NCBI RefSeq assembly: GCF_000482725.1
Contig: NZ_AXWP01000027.1
Location: forward strand, 39,288-103,287
From: Psychromonas arctica DSM 14288
Lineage (GTDB): Bacteria > Pseudomonadota > Gammaproteobacteria > Enterobacterales > Psychromonadaceae
Length of the DNA: 64,000 nucleotides
Reading direction: 5' to 3'
The position numbers and the translations under genes were made by a program. The notes beneath the pieces were generated by a model that was given only the letters and a program-made list of their open reading frames with translations, was not told the DNA's origin and ran no database searches. Shown in pieces: positions 29,682-39,247 of this stretch. The first letter of the stretch is position 1. Every line of letters starts with the position of its first letter.

Positions 29682-31790
29682 CTACTGCCCTTTTGCTTGT
29701 TGCATTGCATTAATGACATCTTCGCTATTTAAAATGGTCGATAACTCAATACCGTTTGGTGCGGCAGGTCCATAAACAATATTAAAAGGTACACCATAGC
29801 GCCCAAATGATTGTAAATACGCAGTGACAGAGTCCGATCGCACAGTCCAATCTCCACTCATTGCGATCACTCCCCTTTCTTGTAATGCGCTATACACAGG
29901 ATCTTGTAATAAAACCCCTACTTTATTAGCTTTACAAGTGACACACCATTTTGCGGTGACATCCACAAAAATAACGTTACCTTGATCAACCTGCTGTTGA
30001 ATAACTTGTGCATCTAATGGCACCCAACTAATTTCATCCTGTAAAGGATTGGCCCAATGTTTAGCAGTTAAGCTCCCAACAATTAATACAACAGAAACGA
30101 CCATCATAAAAATGCTGAAGATAATAAAAAAGATACGTTTACCATGCTTTTTAATAATCAAGACAGCCAATAAAAGCAATACTAACAATGCAACTAAAAC
30201 AGTATAAAACACGCTAATAAAGCTACTTAGTAGGCTCACTAACCATAAACAAGTGGCTAAAATTAACACACCAAACACATTTTTAACTGTTCCCATCCAT
30301 TTACCTGGTTTAGGCATTAATAATGCGATGCTAGGAAATAAAGCAATTAATAACCAAGGTAATGCCATCCCCATCCCTAAGGCGGTAAAGACTGCAAATA
30401 GCTGCCAAGCACTCGCGCCTAAGGCAAACGCTACCGCAGTCCCTAAGAAAGGGGCCGAACAAGGAGTCGCTAATAAGGTAGCAAACATACCTTGTAGATA
30501 GTGTCCAAGATAAGAGTTTCCACCTTTTTTCGCTAACCAAGTCTGCATCGAAGAAGGTAGTTGGATTTCAAATAAACCTAGCATATTGGCAGTAAACAAG
30601 GCCGTCACGATAATCATAAAAATAATAAAGTAAGGACTTTGGAATTGAATACCCCAACCTAATGCTTCACCTGACAACTTAAGAACGAGTAAGAAAGCAG
30701 CTAGCAGCCAAAAAGAGCTAATAATACCCGCACTAGAGGCTAAAAATTGTTTACGCACTTTTCCTCGTTGACTGGCTTCGACGCCTAGCACGGAGCTTAA
30801 CTTCATACCTAATACCGGTAATACGCAGGGCATGATATTGAGAATTAACCCACCCAATAATGCAATCAAGAAAATCGATGCAATGGACTCTTCATTAGTT
30901 GAAATAATTTGCTTCCCTAATGTGGTAGCAACTTCAACAGCAACACTATCGTCTACCACCGTGATATTCACATTGGCATTACTTAAATCAACTTCTCCTC
31001 CCCAACTGCTTACGGCAAAGGTCGCAGTAACCTGTTTCTCAGACACTGAGATAGTAGGCTTAGAAAAAAACACATTGTCTAGTTCAGCGTCGCTACTATC
31101 AATGAAAAGATCGGGTTGCTGCCAACCTATTTGATGAGATAGCTGTACGACCACTTGTTGATTGAACTGATCCCAAGAACTAGTGATATGCGTAATATTC
31201 GCATTATTTTTTTGTGTATCAATGGCACTTTGGTCTACGAGGATAGGCACACTACTTACAGCCTGAGCATAAGCAAAAGCAATGTCTTCATTGATGCTCA
31301 ATTGAGCCAAATCAAAACGCAGATCTATATTATAATCTGTTAATACACAAATTGTGGTACATGAAGCTAATGTCAGCGTCCCCTTTAAACGACTAGGTTG
31401 TTCGGGATCGTTAACAGTAATATGCAGAGGAAAGTGAATTTTATCTTTATACCCCACAGTCTCAACACCTAGTACAGGATAGCGTTTTGGAGTAGGCCAA
31501 GACCAGTCGAATGCTTTTATATTAGTCGATTCAGCTTCCCACTCAAAAGTAGGTGCAACGCCACCTTCACCAGGTGATCGCCAATAGGTTTTCCAATCTG
31601 CATCGAGATTTACATTTAACAATGCATTGGCTGTATTTTGTTGAGCTTGACCAGTGAGCTGTAAATTAACTTTGACAGGAAGATGATTAAGATTACTTAT
31701 CCATCCTGTTTCAGGTGCCAGTGCTAATGCATTAATGGAAAAAATACAAAGAGAGAATAATAACAAAAAATAACGTTTAACAGTGGGCAT
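29682..31790 (-). CDS. DsbD-like transmembrane electron carrier, ScsB type
   Basis: A protein of about 702 residues that moves electrons from cytoplasmic thioredoxin to periplasmic partners. It has a signal peptide, an N-terminal Ig-like domain (about 25-300), a membrane domain of eight or so helices with MPCVLPVLGMK and TPCSAPFLG cysteine motifs, and a C-terminal thioredoxin domain with WCVTC. The long N-terminus marks the ScsB class rather than DsbD. The start at 31790 has GGAG upstream. It is paired with a ScsD-like gene; ScsC is absent here. Confidence 0.9.
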   Translation of the reverse strand: MPTVKRYFLLLFSLCIFSINALALAPETGWISNLNHLPVKVNLQLTGQAQQNTANALLNVNLDADWKTYWRSPGEGGVAPTFEWEAESTNIKAFDWSWPTPKRYPVLGVETVGYKDKIHFPLHITVNDPEQPSRLKGTLTLASCTTICVLTDYNIDLRFDLAQLSINEDIAFAYAQAVSSVPILVDQSAIDTQKNNANITHITSSWDQFNQQVVVQLSHQIGWQQPDLFIDSSDAELDNVFFSKPTISVSEKQVTATFAVSSWGGEVDLSNANVNITVVDDSVAVEVATTLGKQIISTNEESIASIFLIALLGGLILNIMPCVLPVLGMKLSSVLGVEASQRGKVRKQFLASSAGIISSFWLLAAFLLVLKLSGEALGWGIQFQSPYFIIFMIIVTALFTANMLGLFEIQLPSSMQTWLAKKGGNSYLGHYLQGMFATLLATPCSAPFLGTAVAFALGASAWQLFAVFTALGMGMALPWLLIALFPSIALLMPKPGKWMGTVKNVFGVLILATCLWLVSLLSSFISVFYTVLVALLVLLLLAVLIIKKHGKRIFFIIFSIFMMVVSVVLIVGSLTAKHWANPLQDEISWVPLDAQVIQQQVDQGNVIFVDVTAKWCVTCKANKVGVLLQDPVYSALQERGVIAMSGDWTVRSDSVTAYLQSFGRYGVPFNIVYGPAAPNGIELSTILNSEDVINAMQQAKGQ

Positions 31791-32192
31791 GAATACTCCG
31801 AGAAAATACACAACACAACCTAATGATTCATTAAGTTAAAATTTCGAGCAAAATTACATATTGGTTTATGGCTGACTTAAGCATAAAAGGTTCACTACCA
31901 TGCTCCTAGTTGACCATAATAACGCTAAATTTATTGCACTTATTAGCAAATAATTAAATTCATTGAAATTAATAAGCTCGGCAACATCATTAATTAATAT
32001 CGATACAGCCTTTCTTTATATGATCAGGCTGTTAGGTCGATTGGTATTACTTAAGCTTAGTGATAAAATGAGATGATGATCAAATATTTCTTTGTGAACT
32101 CAGTTCACCAATAAAACATTATGTATTGCTATCTTGGTTGCAGAAAACAACAACGCCATTCCAGCAATAGTATTTAATAGGGAGCCACCTTT
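31791..32192. other. Divergent promoter region of scsB-like and ldhA genes
   Basis: These 402 bases have no supported gene. They must carry promoters for both flanking genes. The only clear element is the palindrome at 32094-32108. Confidence 0.6.
32094..32108. promoter_or_regulatory. Palindrome GTGAACTCAGTTCAC before ldhA
   Basis: Perfect 7-base half-sites around a central C, about 85 bases before the ldhA start. It contains TGAA-N5-TTCA, which resembles LysR-type (MetR-like) sites, and superficially a CRP site with the wrong spacing. The regulator is unknown. Confidence 0.45.
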
Positions 32193-33182
32193 ATGAAAGT
32201 CGCCATGTTCAGTTCTCGCAGTTATGATATTCAACACTTTAAGCCATTAATTTCAGCTCCGATTAGCATCAACTTTTTCGATACTCAGCTCAACTTGCAA
32301 ACCGTCGCGTTGGCTTCTGGATTTGATGCTATTTGTGCTTTTGTAAATGATGATTTGAGTGAGCCGGTTTTAAAGCAATTGCATGCATTAGGTATTAAAT
32401 ATATTGCCATGCGCTGCGCAGGTTTTAATAACATCGATTTATTTTGTGCTAAATCCCTAGGATTCACGATTGTACGTGTTCCAGCATATTCTCCAGAAGC
32501 TGTTGCAGAACATGCTATCGCTTTATTAATGACACTTAACCGCCGAACACACAAAGCTTACCAACGTACGCGTGATGCTAATTTCTCTTTAGAGGGGCTA
32601 GTAGGCTTTAATTTACATGGTAAAACAATCGGTATTATCGGCACGGGTAAAATAGGGGTCGCGACCATGGCGATCTTTAAAGGTTTTGGTTGTCGTATAT
32701 TAGCTTCAGACCCTTACCCATCAGAACATGCAACAGCATTAGGTGCAGAGTACGTTGACCTAAAGACTCTATTTTCAAATAGCGATGTGATCAGCTTGCA
32801 TTGCCCATTAACCAGTGACAATAAACATTTATTAAATAAAGATACTTTTGCGTTGATGAAAGATGGGGTGACGATTATCAATACCAGTCGCGGTGGATTG
32901 TTAAATGCCCATGATGCTATTGAAGCTTTAAAATCAGGTCGTATTGGTGGTTTAGGCTTAGATGTATATGAAGAAGAAGAACATTTATTCTTTAATGATC
33001 ATTCTAGTGAAATCATTACCGATGATATATTCCGACGTCTGTCTGCTTGCCATAATGTTATTTTTACCGGACACCAAGCATTTTTAACAAAAGAAGCACT
33101 CACTAGTATCGCTCAAACCACGCTCGATAATTTAAGAGATCTTGCTTCTGATATTACCAGTGTTAACCAAGTTAACGAATAA
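32193..33182 (+). CDS. ldhA: Fermentative D-lactate dehydrogenase LdhA
   Basis: Reduces pyruvate to D-lactate with NADH. It has 329 residues, as in E. coli. The Rossmann motif is GIIGTGKIG (about 149-157). The catalytic residues are the Arg in INTSRGG, the Glu in LGLDVYEEE and the His in TGHQAFLT. GGAG lies upstream of the ATG. It is monocistronic, with a terminator-like hairpin after it. Confidence 0.95.
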   Translation: MKVAMFSSRSYDIQHFKPLISAPISINFFDTQLNLQTVALASGFDAICAFVNDDLSEPVLKQLHALGIKYIAMRCAGFNNIDLFCAKSLGFTIVRVPAYSPEAVAEHAIALLMTLNRRTHKAYQRTRDANFSLEGLVGFNLHGKTIGIIGTGKIGVATMAIFKGFGCRILASDPYPSEHATALGAEYVDLKTLFSNSDVISLHCPLTSDNKHLLNKDTFALMKDGVTIINTSRGGLLNAHDAIEALKSGRIGGLGLDVYEEEEHLFFNDHSSEIITDDIFRRLSACHNVIFTGHQAFLTKEALTSIAQTTLDNLRDLASDITSVNQVNE

Positions 33183-33193
33183 AAAATACAACT

Positions 33194-33256
33194 GCAGATA
33201 AACGCTACGCTGAAAATAGTTAATTATTCAATCTCGTTCATTTATCTGCACTTTTT
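33194..33256 (+). terminator. Terminator-like structure after ldhA
   Basis: Arms GCAGATAAA (33194-33202) and TTTATCTGC (33241-33249) enclose a 38-base loop with weak inner pairing, followed by CTTTTT. The large loop lowers confidence. Confidence 0.5.
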
Positions 33257-33589
33257 ACTGATTAAGAGTAATTCCATTAAAGATGAAATCAAATATGGGA
33301 CAGGAAAAATAAATCAGTTTCATGTACAAGTGATAGATTTTAACCAATAAGATGGACCGGCTATTTAGCGGACTTAGTAGAGCATCAAATATCAGTACAA
33401 TCGGCATTACTTGAGCTAAGATCAATAAACAACCTTCCACCAAATGGCATAATTTATTGTAAGTATCGCGTTAAATCCTAGAATCTACTTTAAAGTTACT
33501 TTCGATCATTATTTTTATTGAGCAAATTGTGCACGGAAGCCTTTTTTAGTTTAAACTGCGCGACTAAATTAATTCCAGAGGAAAATGAT
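33257..33589. other. Gene-free leader before the phosphoribosyltransferase
   Basis: I see no gene and no structured element here apart from a ribosome site (GAGGA) just before 33590. Short open frames on both strands lack ribosome sites and family features. Confidence 0.5.
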
Positions 33590-34156
33590 ATGTCTGACAA
33601 AGTCTTTATCACTGCACAACAATTACTTGAAGACTCATTTCGTCTTGCTGCACAAGTATACGATAGCGGCTTTCGCCCGCAGTTTATTGTTGGTATTTGG
33701 CGTGGTGGTGCCCCAATTGGTATTGCAGTTCAAGAATTCTTTGACTACAAAAAAGTAGAAACAGATCATATCGCAGTACGTACTTCTTCTTATTATGGTA
33801 TTGGTAAGCAAAGCAAAACCATTAAAGTACATGGTTTACATTACATCATTGAAAATGCCAATGCTGACGATGGTTTATTAATCGTTGATGATGTTTTTGA
33901 CTCTGGCCGCAGTGTTGTTGCATTGACAGAAAAATTAAATGAGGTGATGCGTTTAAACATGCCACGTGATGTACGTATTGCAACACCTTATTACAAGCCT
34001 AAAAATAAAGCCGTTGACATGGTGCCGGATTATTATATTCATGAGTCTGAAGAATGGTTAGTTTTTCCACATGAAGTATCGGGTTTATCAATTGAAGAGA
34101 TCACTGAAGGTAAAGGCGACTTCCAAAATATTAAGCATTTATTTACTGAAAAATAA
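33590..34156 (+). CDS. Phosphoribosyltransferase-domain protein (hypoxanthine PRTase-like)
   Basis: A 188-residue type I phosphoribosyltransferase fold. The PRPP-binding loop is LLIVDDVFDSGRS (about residues 96-108), and the N-terminal GIWRGGAPIG is also typical. It would salvage purine bases or xanthine, but the exact base cannot be read from sequence; it is more distant from E. coli Gpt and Hpt. The start is the ATG at 33590 with GAGGA; the frame opens 72 bases earlier without a ribosome site. A strong bidirectional terminator follows. Confidence 0.88.
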   Translation: MSDKVFITAQQLLEDSFRLAAQVYDSGFRPQFIVGIWRGGAPIGIAVQEFFDYKKVETDHIAVRTSSYYGIGKQSKTIKVHGLHYIIENANADDGLLIVDDVFDSGRSVVALTEKLNEVMRLNMPRDVRIATPYYKPKNKAVDMVPDYYIHESEEWLVFPHEVSGLSIEEITEGKGDFQNIKHLFTEK

Positions 34157-34181
34157 AATAACTTTATTAGTTAATAAATGA

Positions 34182-34215
34182 ACAAAAGGAGACTATTTAG
34201 TCTCCTTTTGTGTTT
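34182..34215. terminator. Bidirectional terminator between convergent genes
   Basis: A perfect 14-base inverted repeat (34182-34195 and 34198-34211) with an A/T-rich tract on both sides. It serves the phosphoribosyltransferase gene and acpH. Confidence 0.9.
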
Positions 34216-34248
34216 ATTCCAAGCTCTATTGTAAGATCCTCAACGCTG

Positions 34249-34851
34249 TTAATTTCGATAATCAGCCACAAACTCATCACTCGCTTGCAAAACATGTGCA
34301 TATAACTCAAAGAAAATATCACTGAGTTGGTTGTAATGTTCATTTAAAATTTTTCCCGTCTCAGCTAAAGGAGCCATTCGTTCACTGCGTGTTGCCATAC
34401 GTTGTAAGGCATAGTCAATATTAGAAATTTTTTGATACGACTCAAGCCATTTATCTTGCCAAACCCAATTATTAACACGGCAAAACCGTTCCGGTAGCGA
34501 TACGTCTTTAATATTTGTTTCTTTAATAATATTTTGCTCTGCCAATTGGCAAAATTCAGCTAAAGATAAAGCATGGAAAGTCGACCAATATCGAGCCAGG
34601 AAATGGTCCCAAAACATATCTAATGCAATGGGGGCATATCGACGCAATGATTGAGGAAATAACAATTTGGCAGCAAGTACTTGGGTATGTTTGTCTGTAA
34701 AACTATCAACATAACGATGCAATCTAATCCCCTCAACAATCTCTTTAGGGAACAAGCCTTCAGGATTTCCTTTGACAAAATCTCCTAGGAAATTACCACT
34801 AAAACTGGTATTCGTAACCTCTGCGATATGCAGATGAGCCAGATAATTCAT
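34249..34851 (-). CDS. acpH: Acyl carrier protein phosphodiesterase AcpH
   Basis: Removes the 4'-phosphopantetheine group from acyl carrier protein. It has 200 residues and starts MNYLAHLHIAEVTNTSFSGN, as in the E. coli protein. The HD-like metal residues are in GIRLHRYVDSFTD and MFWDHFLAR. It appears monocistronic, 93 bases upstream of the EamA gene end. Confidence 0.95.
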   Translation of the reverse strand: MNYLAHLHIAEVTNTSFSGNFLGDFVKGNPEGLFPKEIVEGIRLHRYVDSFTDKHTQVLAAKLLFPQSLRRYAPIALDMFWDHFLARYWSTFHALSLAEFCQLAEQNIIKETNIKDVSLPERFCRVNNWVWQDKWLESYQKISNIDYALQRMATRSERMAPLAETGKILNEHYNQLSDIFFELYAHVLQASDEFVADYRN

Positions 34852-34944
34852 AGAAATCTATCCCTTAAAAAGATGTAAACACCAACTACCATTTACATGC
34901 GAACAGAATATTTACTCACTAGCATATAACGTTAGGTTAACATG

Positions 34945-35805
34945 TTATACGTAAGCATGGCGTTTGCTGATTAGAATGCCAATAAAGACAACAGCAATAC
35001 TCGCCCACTGCCAAACAGTTAATATTTCATTCAATAATAGTGCAGACAATAACAATGCAAAAATAGGAACTAAATTAGAATAAGCAGCAGCGGTTAATAC
35101 CGAAGATCGTGCCAATGCATAGTTATACATGCCATAGGCGCCTAAAGTCACTGCAGAGCCTAAATAAAGAATATTTAATAACGCATTAACATCATGTTTT
35201 ACCGGCAACTCTATGAATAATAAAAACGGAGCGAAGAACAGCGTACCAGATAAACCTTGTAAAGCGATTAAAGACAACGCTGAATATCGATTCAATAAGT
35301 GTTTCATGCTAACAACATAAAATGCAGCACACACCATCGCAATAAATTCTAAGGTATTACCTAATAAAGGATTAGGGGCATGATCTGTATTAGGCGAAAC
35401 GAGGCTCAATAAAATACTGCCCGTAATACACAACCCAAATCCGATGATAATTTGCTTACTGAGCTTTTCTTGGATCAGAAAAAAAGCAAAAAAAGCGACC
35501 ATTAAAGGTAAGCATGAAACGATAATACCGGCTTGCGAGGCAGAGGTATATTGCATGGCATAACCTTCAAATAAAAAATATAAGCAAGGTTCTGCTAAAG
35601 ACATCATTAATAACCACTTCCAGTCACCTTGTTGATACTTAAAGCGTTTAATCCAAGGCTTTAAACAAAAGCAAATGAGGAGAGTAATTAACATCCGCAA
35701 AAATATAACAAAGGAAGGTGGATAAATATCAATTGCCGCTTTCAAAGCTACAAATGAGCTACCCCATAAAAAGGTAGCGATTAAAAAGCATAAACCCGCT
35801 GGCAT
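34945..35805 (-). CDS. EamA/DMT-family permease
   Basis: A 286-residue inner-membrane protein with about ten hydrophobic helices and two EamA repeats (about 3-133 and 150-280), starting LCFLIATFLWGSSFVALKAA. Members export amino acids, nucleosides or other metabolites. The substrate is not predictable and the neighbours give no clue. Confidence 0.9.
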   Translation of the reverse strand: MPAGLCFLIATFLWGSSFVALKAAIDIYPPSFVIFLRMLITLLICFCLKPWIKRFKYQQGDWKWLLMMSLAEPCLYFLFEGYAMQYTSASQAGIIVSCLPLMVAFFAFFLIQEKLSKQIIIGFGLCITGSILLSLVSPNTDHAPNPLLGNTLEFIAMVCAAFYVVSMKHLLNRYSALSLIALQGLSGTLFFAPFLLFIELPVKHDVNALLNILYLGSAVTLGAYGMYNYALARSSVLTAAAYSNLVPIFALLLSALLLNEILTVWQWASIAVVFIGILISKRHAYV

Positions 35806-35925
35806 AGTTCGCCTCTAAAAAGTAGGCATCCTACCACCAGTGTATTTCAGCTACTATAGTAATTTTTATAGGCATAATGAAGCGATCAAAAATTAAAGTC
35901 TATTAATGACTTTCTATCACGGCAC

Positions 35926-36417
35926 CTACTCCTGTTTTTGTTGATATAAAGCTAATCCTCTTGCCTTATAATTAGCCAGTGCACTTGGATGATCTAAACT
36001 ACAGGTATGAACCCAAACACGCTTTGCATGGCATACTGTCCAAGCCTGCTGAATAGCATAAGTTAATAAATATCCACCAAAACCTTGGCCGATAAATTCA
36101 GGTGCCAACCCAAAATATTTAATCTCTACTGCTTGCTGTTCGCCTATTTCAAGCTCAAAATATCCAACAATACTACCTTGATAATAAGCGACCCAAGTAC
36201 GTAATTCCTCACGTTCAGCATAAGCTTTCCAAGTTTGTTCTGTATCATTAAGCTTATCGAACCATTGCCATTGCTCACCCACGAATGAATATAAAAACCG
36301 GTTAACACGATAATTCTTAATTTCTGCTTCGGTAATGGTTAGTCCAGGAATTGGCTGTTTGGGTTTAAGCTGCTTCGCCTGCTTCATTTCTAAATAATAA
36401 ATACTAACCTTTGTCAT
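35926..36417 (-). CDS. GNAT-family N-acetyltransferase
   Basis: A 163-residue acetyltransferase with motif A at EIKYFGLAPEFIGQGFGGYL (about 98-117) and a C-terminal SLDHPSALANYKARG motif B. It is unrelated in detail to the GNAT at 12182. The protein N-terminus (1-30) is basic. The substrate is unknown. Confidence 0.85.
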   Translation of the reverse strand: MTKVSIYYLEMKQAKQLKPKQPIPGLTITEAEIKNYRVNRFLYSFVGEQWQWFDKLNDTEQTWKAYAEREELRTWVAYYQGSIVGYFELEIGEQQAVEIKYFGLAPEFIGQGFGGYLLTYAIQQAWTVCHAKRVWVHTCSLDHPSALANYKARGLALYQQKQE

Positions 36418-36462
36418 TCTGTACCTTCTGCAAATTCATAGAGTATTAGGGTCTGTTGATCT

Positions 36463-37248
36463 TTATCGTGCGATTAAAAGCGCGCGTTTATATAACTTTT
36501 CGAAACCTTTATTAGTAAAAACAAAAGCATCCTGTGTAGCATAAGGGCTTAACTTTATTTCAGACTCTTGGATAAACTGTTCTAGCACAAAATCGTTACC
36601 CGCTTCAGTCTCTGCAAAAAAAGTTAATACATCACCGTTACACTGTTGTTTGAACTTTACCAAGGTCCCATTAAGGTACATCGGAAAACTTTTATTATCT
36701 TTTAACGATTCATCTTCGCAAGCTAGCTTATCCGTAGCTTGAAAAAAGACACTGAGCTTCTTATGCTGCCCTCGACCTAACAACGCCATAAGCGAACCGA
36801 CTGTTAGCTCTTTATTACTGATTATCTTTCTCTCTTTATCAATGTACCAACCTTCAGCACCCTCAGTTTTTAGCTGCTGTTCACTGCTTTCTAAATATTT
36901 TGGCATATCATCGACATAAATATCGACAACCCTTGCAAAATTTTTCCAACGGTCTTGTGTTGGCAAATAATAATAAGCAAGATCAATGGCTTGGCCATTA
37001 ACCACTAATTCCCATAAACCTTTATAATGCGCATCCTGTATTGCTACTGTGTCGATCAACACGTTCTGCGGTAATTGGTCACCACAGGGTTTACAGAACT
37101 TTTTAATAAGATGAATATTCTCGTCTTTTAAAAACTGTAACGCTAGCGTTGCTTCTTTTTGGCTCACGCGTTGCGCTTGGTCAGCCTGCACAACGATGCA
37201 CATACTTAGCCCGATACAAATAATCAATAATTGTTTTACTATATTCAT
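36463..37248 (-). CDS. Uncharacterised periplasmic protein with a CxxC motif
   Basis: About 261 residues with a clear signal peptide (hydrophobic about 4-21, ending VQADQA), so it is exported. Residues 52-55 form CKPC in a KFCKPCGDQ context, like a thiol or metal site; two more cysteines occur near 190 and 210. I recognise no family. The start is ATG 37248 or the TTG at 37254; the TTG has the better-spaced AGGA. It sits alone downstream of the XRE-cupin gene. Confidence 0.75.
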   Translation of the reverse strand: MNIVKQLLIICIGLSMCIVVQADQAQRVSQKEATLALQFLKDENIHLIKKFCKPCGDQLPQNVLIDTVAIQDAHYKGLWELVVNGQAIDLAYYYLPTQDRWKNFARVVDIYVDDMPKYLESSEQQLKTEGAEGWYIDKERKIISNKELTVGSLMALLGRGQHKKLSVFFQATDKLACEDESLKDNKSFPMYLNGTLVKFKQQCNGDVLTFFAETEAGNDFVLEQFIQESEIKLSPYATQDAFVFTNKGFEKLYKRALLIAR

Positions 37249-37338
37249 TGCCAATTAATTCCTGATTTTTTACAAAATAGACAACCCATTTTTGATATTG
37301 AAAAACCTGTCAACACCGATTATAAATTTAACACTAAG

Positions 37339-37953
37339 TCACTTAGGATAATGAATAATATTAAGAAAACGCAGCGGAATATCACCAATATTACGATATA
37401 TATGTACTTTATCCGCACAAAACTTCGCTTTATCACCGACTTTCAATGTTGTCCATTTCTGATCCACAAAATACTGCATGGTACCGGTTGTCACAATAAT
37501 GTGTTCGATAACACCTAGCTGATGTGGGGCAGATTGTTGTTGGTGACCGACAGCAAAAGTTAATTCAAAAACTTCTATTCCAGTATCCATATCATAAGTA
37601 AATACAGTATTAATACTAATACTTTTATCTTGGGTAAAGTTTTCAACCAATGTATTAATAGGCTTATTTAATTGCTTAGCATTTCCGATATACTCATAAC
37701 TGTCTTGTGCATCAATATCATGGTTAACAGCGACTAAGCTTTCCTGTTGCAAGAAGTAAGATAATGGCAAAGAAAACCCTGTTGCGATCTTCCATAGTTT
37801 AGCCACTGTTGGGCTAGATTCTCCTCGCTCAATTTGTCCTAACATCGCTTTAGAGACTCCGCAGACTTGGCTTGTTTTTTCTAAGCTCCACGCTTTTTCT
37901 GCACGAATTTTTTTTAATTGTGCAGCTACTGTTTTATTAATTATGTTCGACAT
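37339..37953 (-). CDS. XRE-cupin transcriptional regulator, YdcN-like
   Basis: A 204-residue regulator with an N-terminal Cro/CI helix-turn-helix (about 10-65, including GVSKAMLGQIERGESSP) and a C-terminal cupin sensor domain (about 120-200). The start at 37953 has AAGGA upstream. It is divergent from a BenE-family transporter, the same pairing as E. coli ydcN/ydcO. Two identical palindromes in the shared promoter region suggest it represses both genes and responds to the transported ligand. Confidence 0.9.
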   Translation of the reverse strand: MSNIINKTVAAQLKKIRAEKAWSLEKTSQVCGVSKAMLGQIERGESSPTVAKLWKIATGFSLPLSYFLQQESLVAVNHDIDAQDSYEYIGNAKQLNKPINTLVENFTQDKSISINTVFTYDMDTGIEVFELTFAVGHQQQSAPHQLGVIEHIIVTTGTMQYFVDQKWTTLKVGDKAKFCADKVHIYRNIGDIPLRFLNIIHYPK

Positions 37954-37961
37954 ATTTTCCT

Positions 37962-38014
37962 TGTGCGTTATAACGGTCAATGTTAACTTGAAGATTAATA
38001 CGTTATAACGCACA
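37962..38014. promoter_or_regulatory. Paired operators in the regulator/transporter promoter region
   Basis: The palindrome CGTTATAACG occurs at 37966-37975 and 38001-38010. The pair is arranged as a larger inverted repeat with 14-base arms (TGTGCGTTATAACG and its complement). Centres are 35 bases apart, which is 3.3 helical turns. These are very likely binding sites for the adjacent XRE-cupin protein. Confidence 0.8.
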
Positions 38015-38023
38015 GGGTATATT

Positions 38024-39205
38024 ATGAAAATAGTTTGGCAACCCATCAATACAATAATTGCAGCGATGAGTGCAGGTTTAATGGCCGTGATTGTTGGGTT
38101 TTCTAGCTCAGTGGCATTGATATATCAATCGGTGATTAATTTAGGGGGAGATGCTAACTTAGTCGCGAGCTGGTTTTTAGCACTTGGTGTCAGTATGGGG
38201 AGCTTGAGTATGCTCCTATCATGGCATTACCGAGCTCCTATTTTAATTGCTTGGTCGACACCTGGAGCGGCCTTGTTAATTGCTAATGTACAAGGGTTTA
38301 CACTTAATCAAGCTATTGCAGGCTTTATCGTTAGTGCTGTTTTGCTCTGTCTTTTCCCGTTATTGGTTCCTTTAGATAAATTGTTTAAATGGTTACCCTC
38401 ACAACTAGCTTCCGCTATGTTGGCCGGTATTTTACTGTCTTTTGGTTTTGCAGTTTTTGAGCAAATCAACTTACAGCCGAACTTGATTATTGCCATGTTG
38501 TTTAGTTATCTATTAGCTAAGCGCTTTGTACCTCAGTGGACACTGCTAATCGTCACCTTGGTTGCCATTATTCTCGCCTGGCAATTGCAGCTTATTGAAA
38601 ATAAAACCATTGAATGGCAGTGGAGTGAATGGCAATTTATTCAACCTGATTTTTCATGGTCAGTAGTGGTTGCTATTAGTTTGCCATTATTTATTGTTAC
38701 AACGGCGGCTCAAAATTTACCAGGCATTGCAATGTTACATAGTTTTGGATATCGACCTCCGCTCAAATCTATTTTGTCTATTAGCGGATTAATTAATATC
38801 ATTGCCGCTCCTTTTGGTGGCTATGCGCTTAACTTAGCAGCAATTAGTGCTTCACTATGTATGGTTGAAGAAGTTAATCAAGATCCACAAAAACGCTATT
38901 GGGCAAGCTTCTGGGCTGGTATTTTTTATATAGTGTTAGGCTTATTTGCAGCTTATATTATGGCGTGGTTTGCATTATTGCCGAACTCACTGATCCTTGC
39001 TTTAGCTGGCATCGCTTTATTTGGCACCATCACACATAGCTTGCAACAAAGTATCAATAGCGAGCACAAATACATTAATGAAGCCGCCACTTTTACGTTA
39101 TTAATCACCGCATCCCCTATTTCATTGTGGGGTTTAAGTTCGGTTATTTGGGGGCTATTGGGTGGAATGTTAGTATTATTAATGAATAAAATTAGACGAG
39201 CATGA
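38024..39205 (+). CDS. BenE-family transporter, YdcO-like
   Basis: A 393-residue membrane protein with about 12 hydrophobic helices of the benzoate/H+ symporter (BenE) family. The motifs NLPGIAMLHSFGY and NIIAAPFGGYALNLAAISA are typical. E. coli YdcO is the nearest named relative I recall, and its substrate is unknown. No aromatic catabolic genes are nearby, so benzoate transport should not be assumed. Confidence 0.9.
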   Translation: MKIVWQPINTIIAAMSAGLMAVIVGFSSSVALIYQSVINLGGDANLVASWFLALGVSMGSLSMLLSWHYRAPILIAWSTPGAALLIANVQGFTLNQAIAGFIVSAVLLCLFPLLVPLDKLFKWLPSQLASAMLAGILLSFGFAVFEQINLQPNLIIAMLFSYLLAKRFVPQWTLLIVTLVAIILAWQLQLIENKTIEWQWSEWQFIQPDFSWSVVVAISLPLFIVTTAAQNLPGIAMLHSFGYRPPLKSILSISGLINIIAAPFGGYALNLAAISASLCMVEEVNQDPQKRYWASFWAGIFYIVLGLFAAYIMAWFALLPNSLILALAGIALFGTITHSLQQSINSEHKYINEAATFTLLITASPISLWGLSSVIWGLLGGMLVLLMNKIRRA

Positions 39206-39247
39206 TCAGCTATTGAACGGCATTGGGTTATTTACGTGATGCTTGGA

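Noticed and set aside
32094..32108. CRP site before ldhA
   Set aside because: The half-sites are separated by an odd number of bases (centre on C), not the TGTGA-N6-TCACA spacing, so I list it only as a palindrome.
33255..33443. 62-codon minus-strand open frame after ldhA
   Set aside because: No ribosome site, overlaps the probable ldhA terminator, and no family resemblance.
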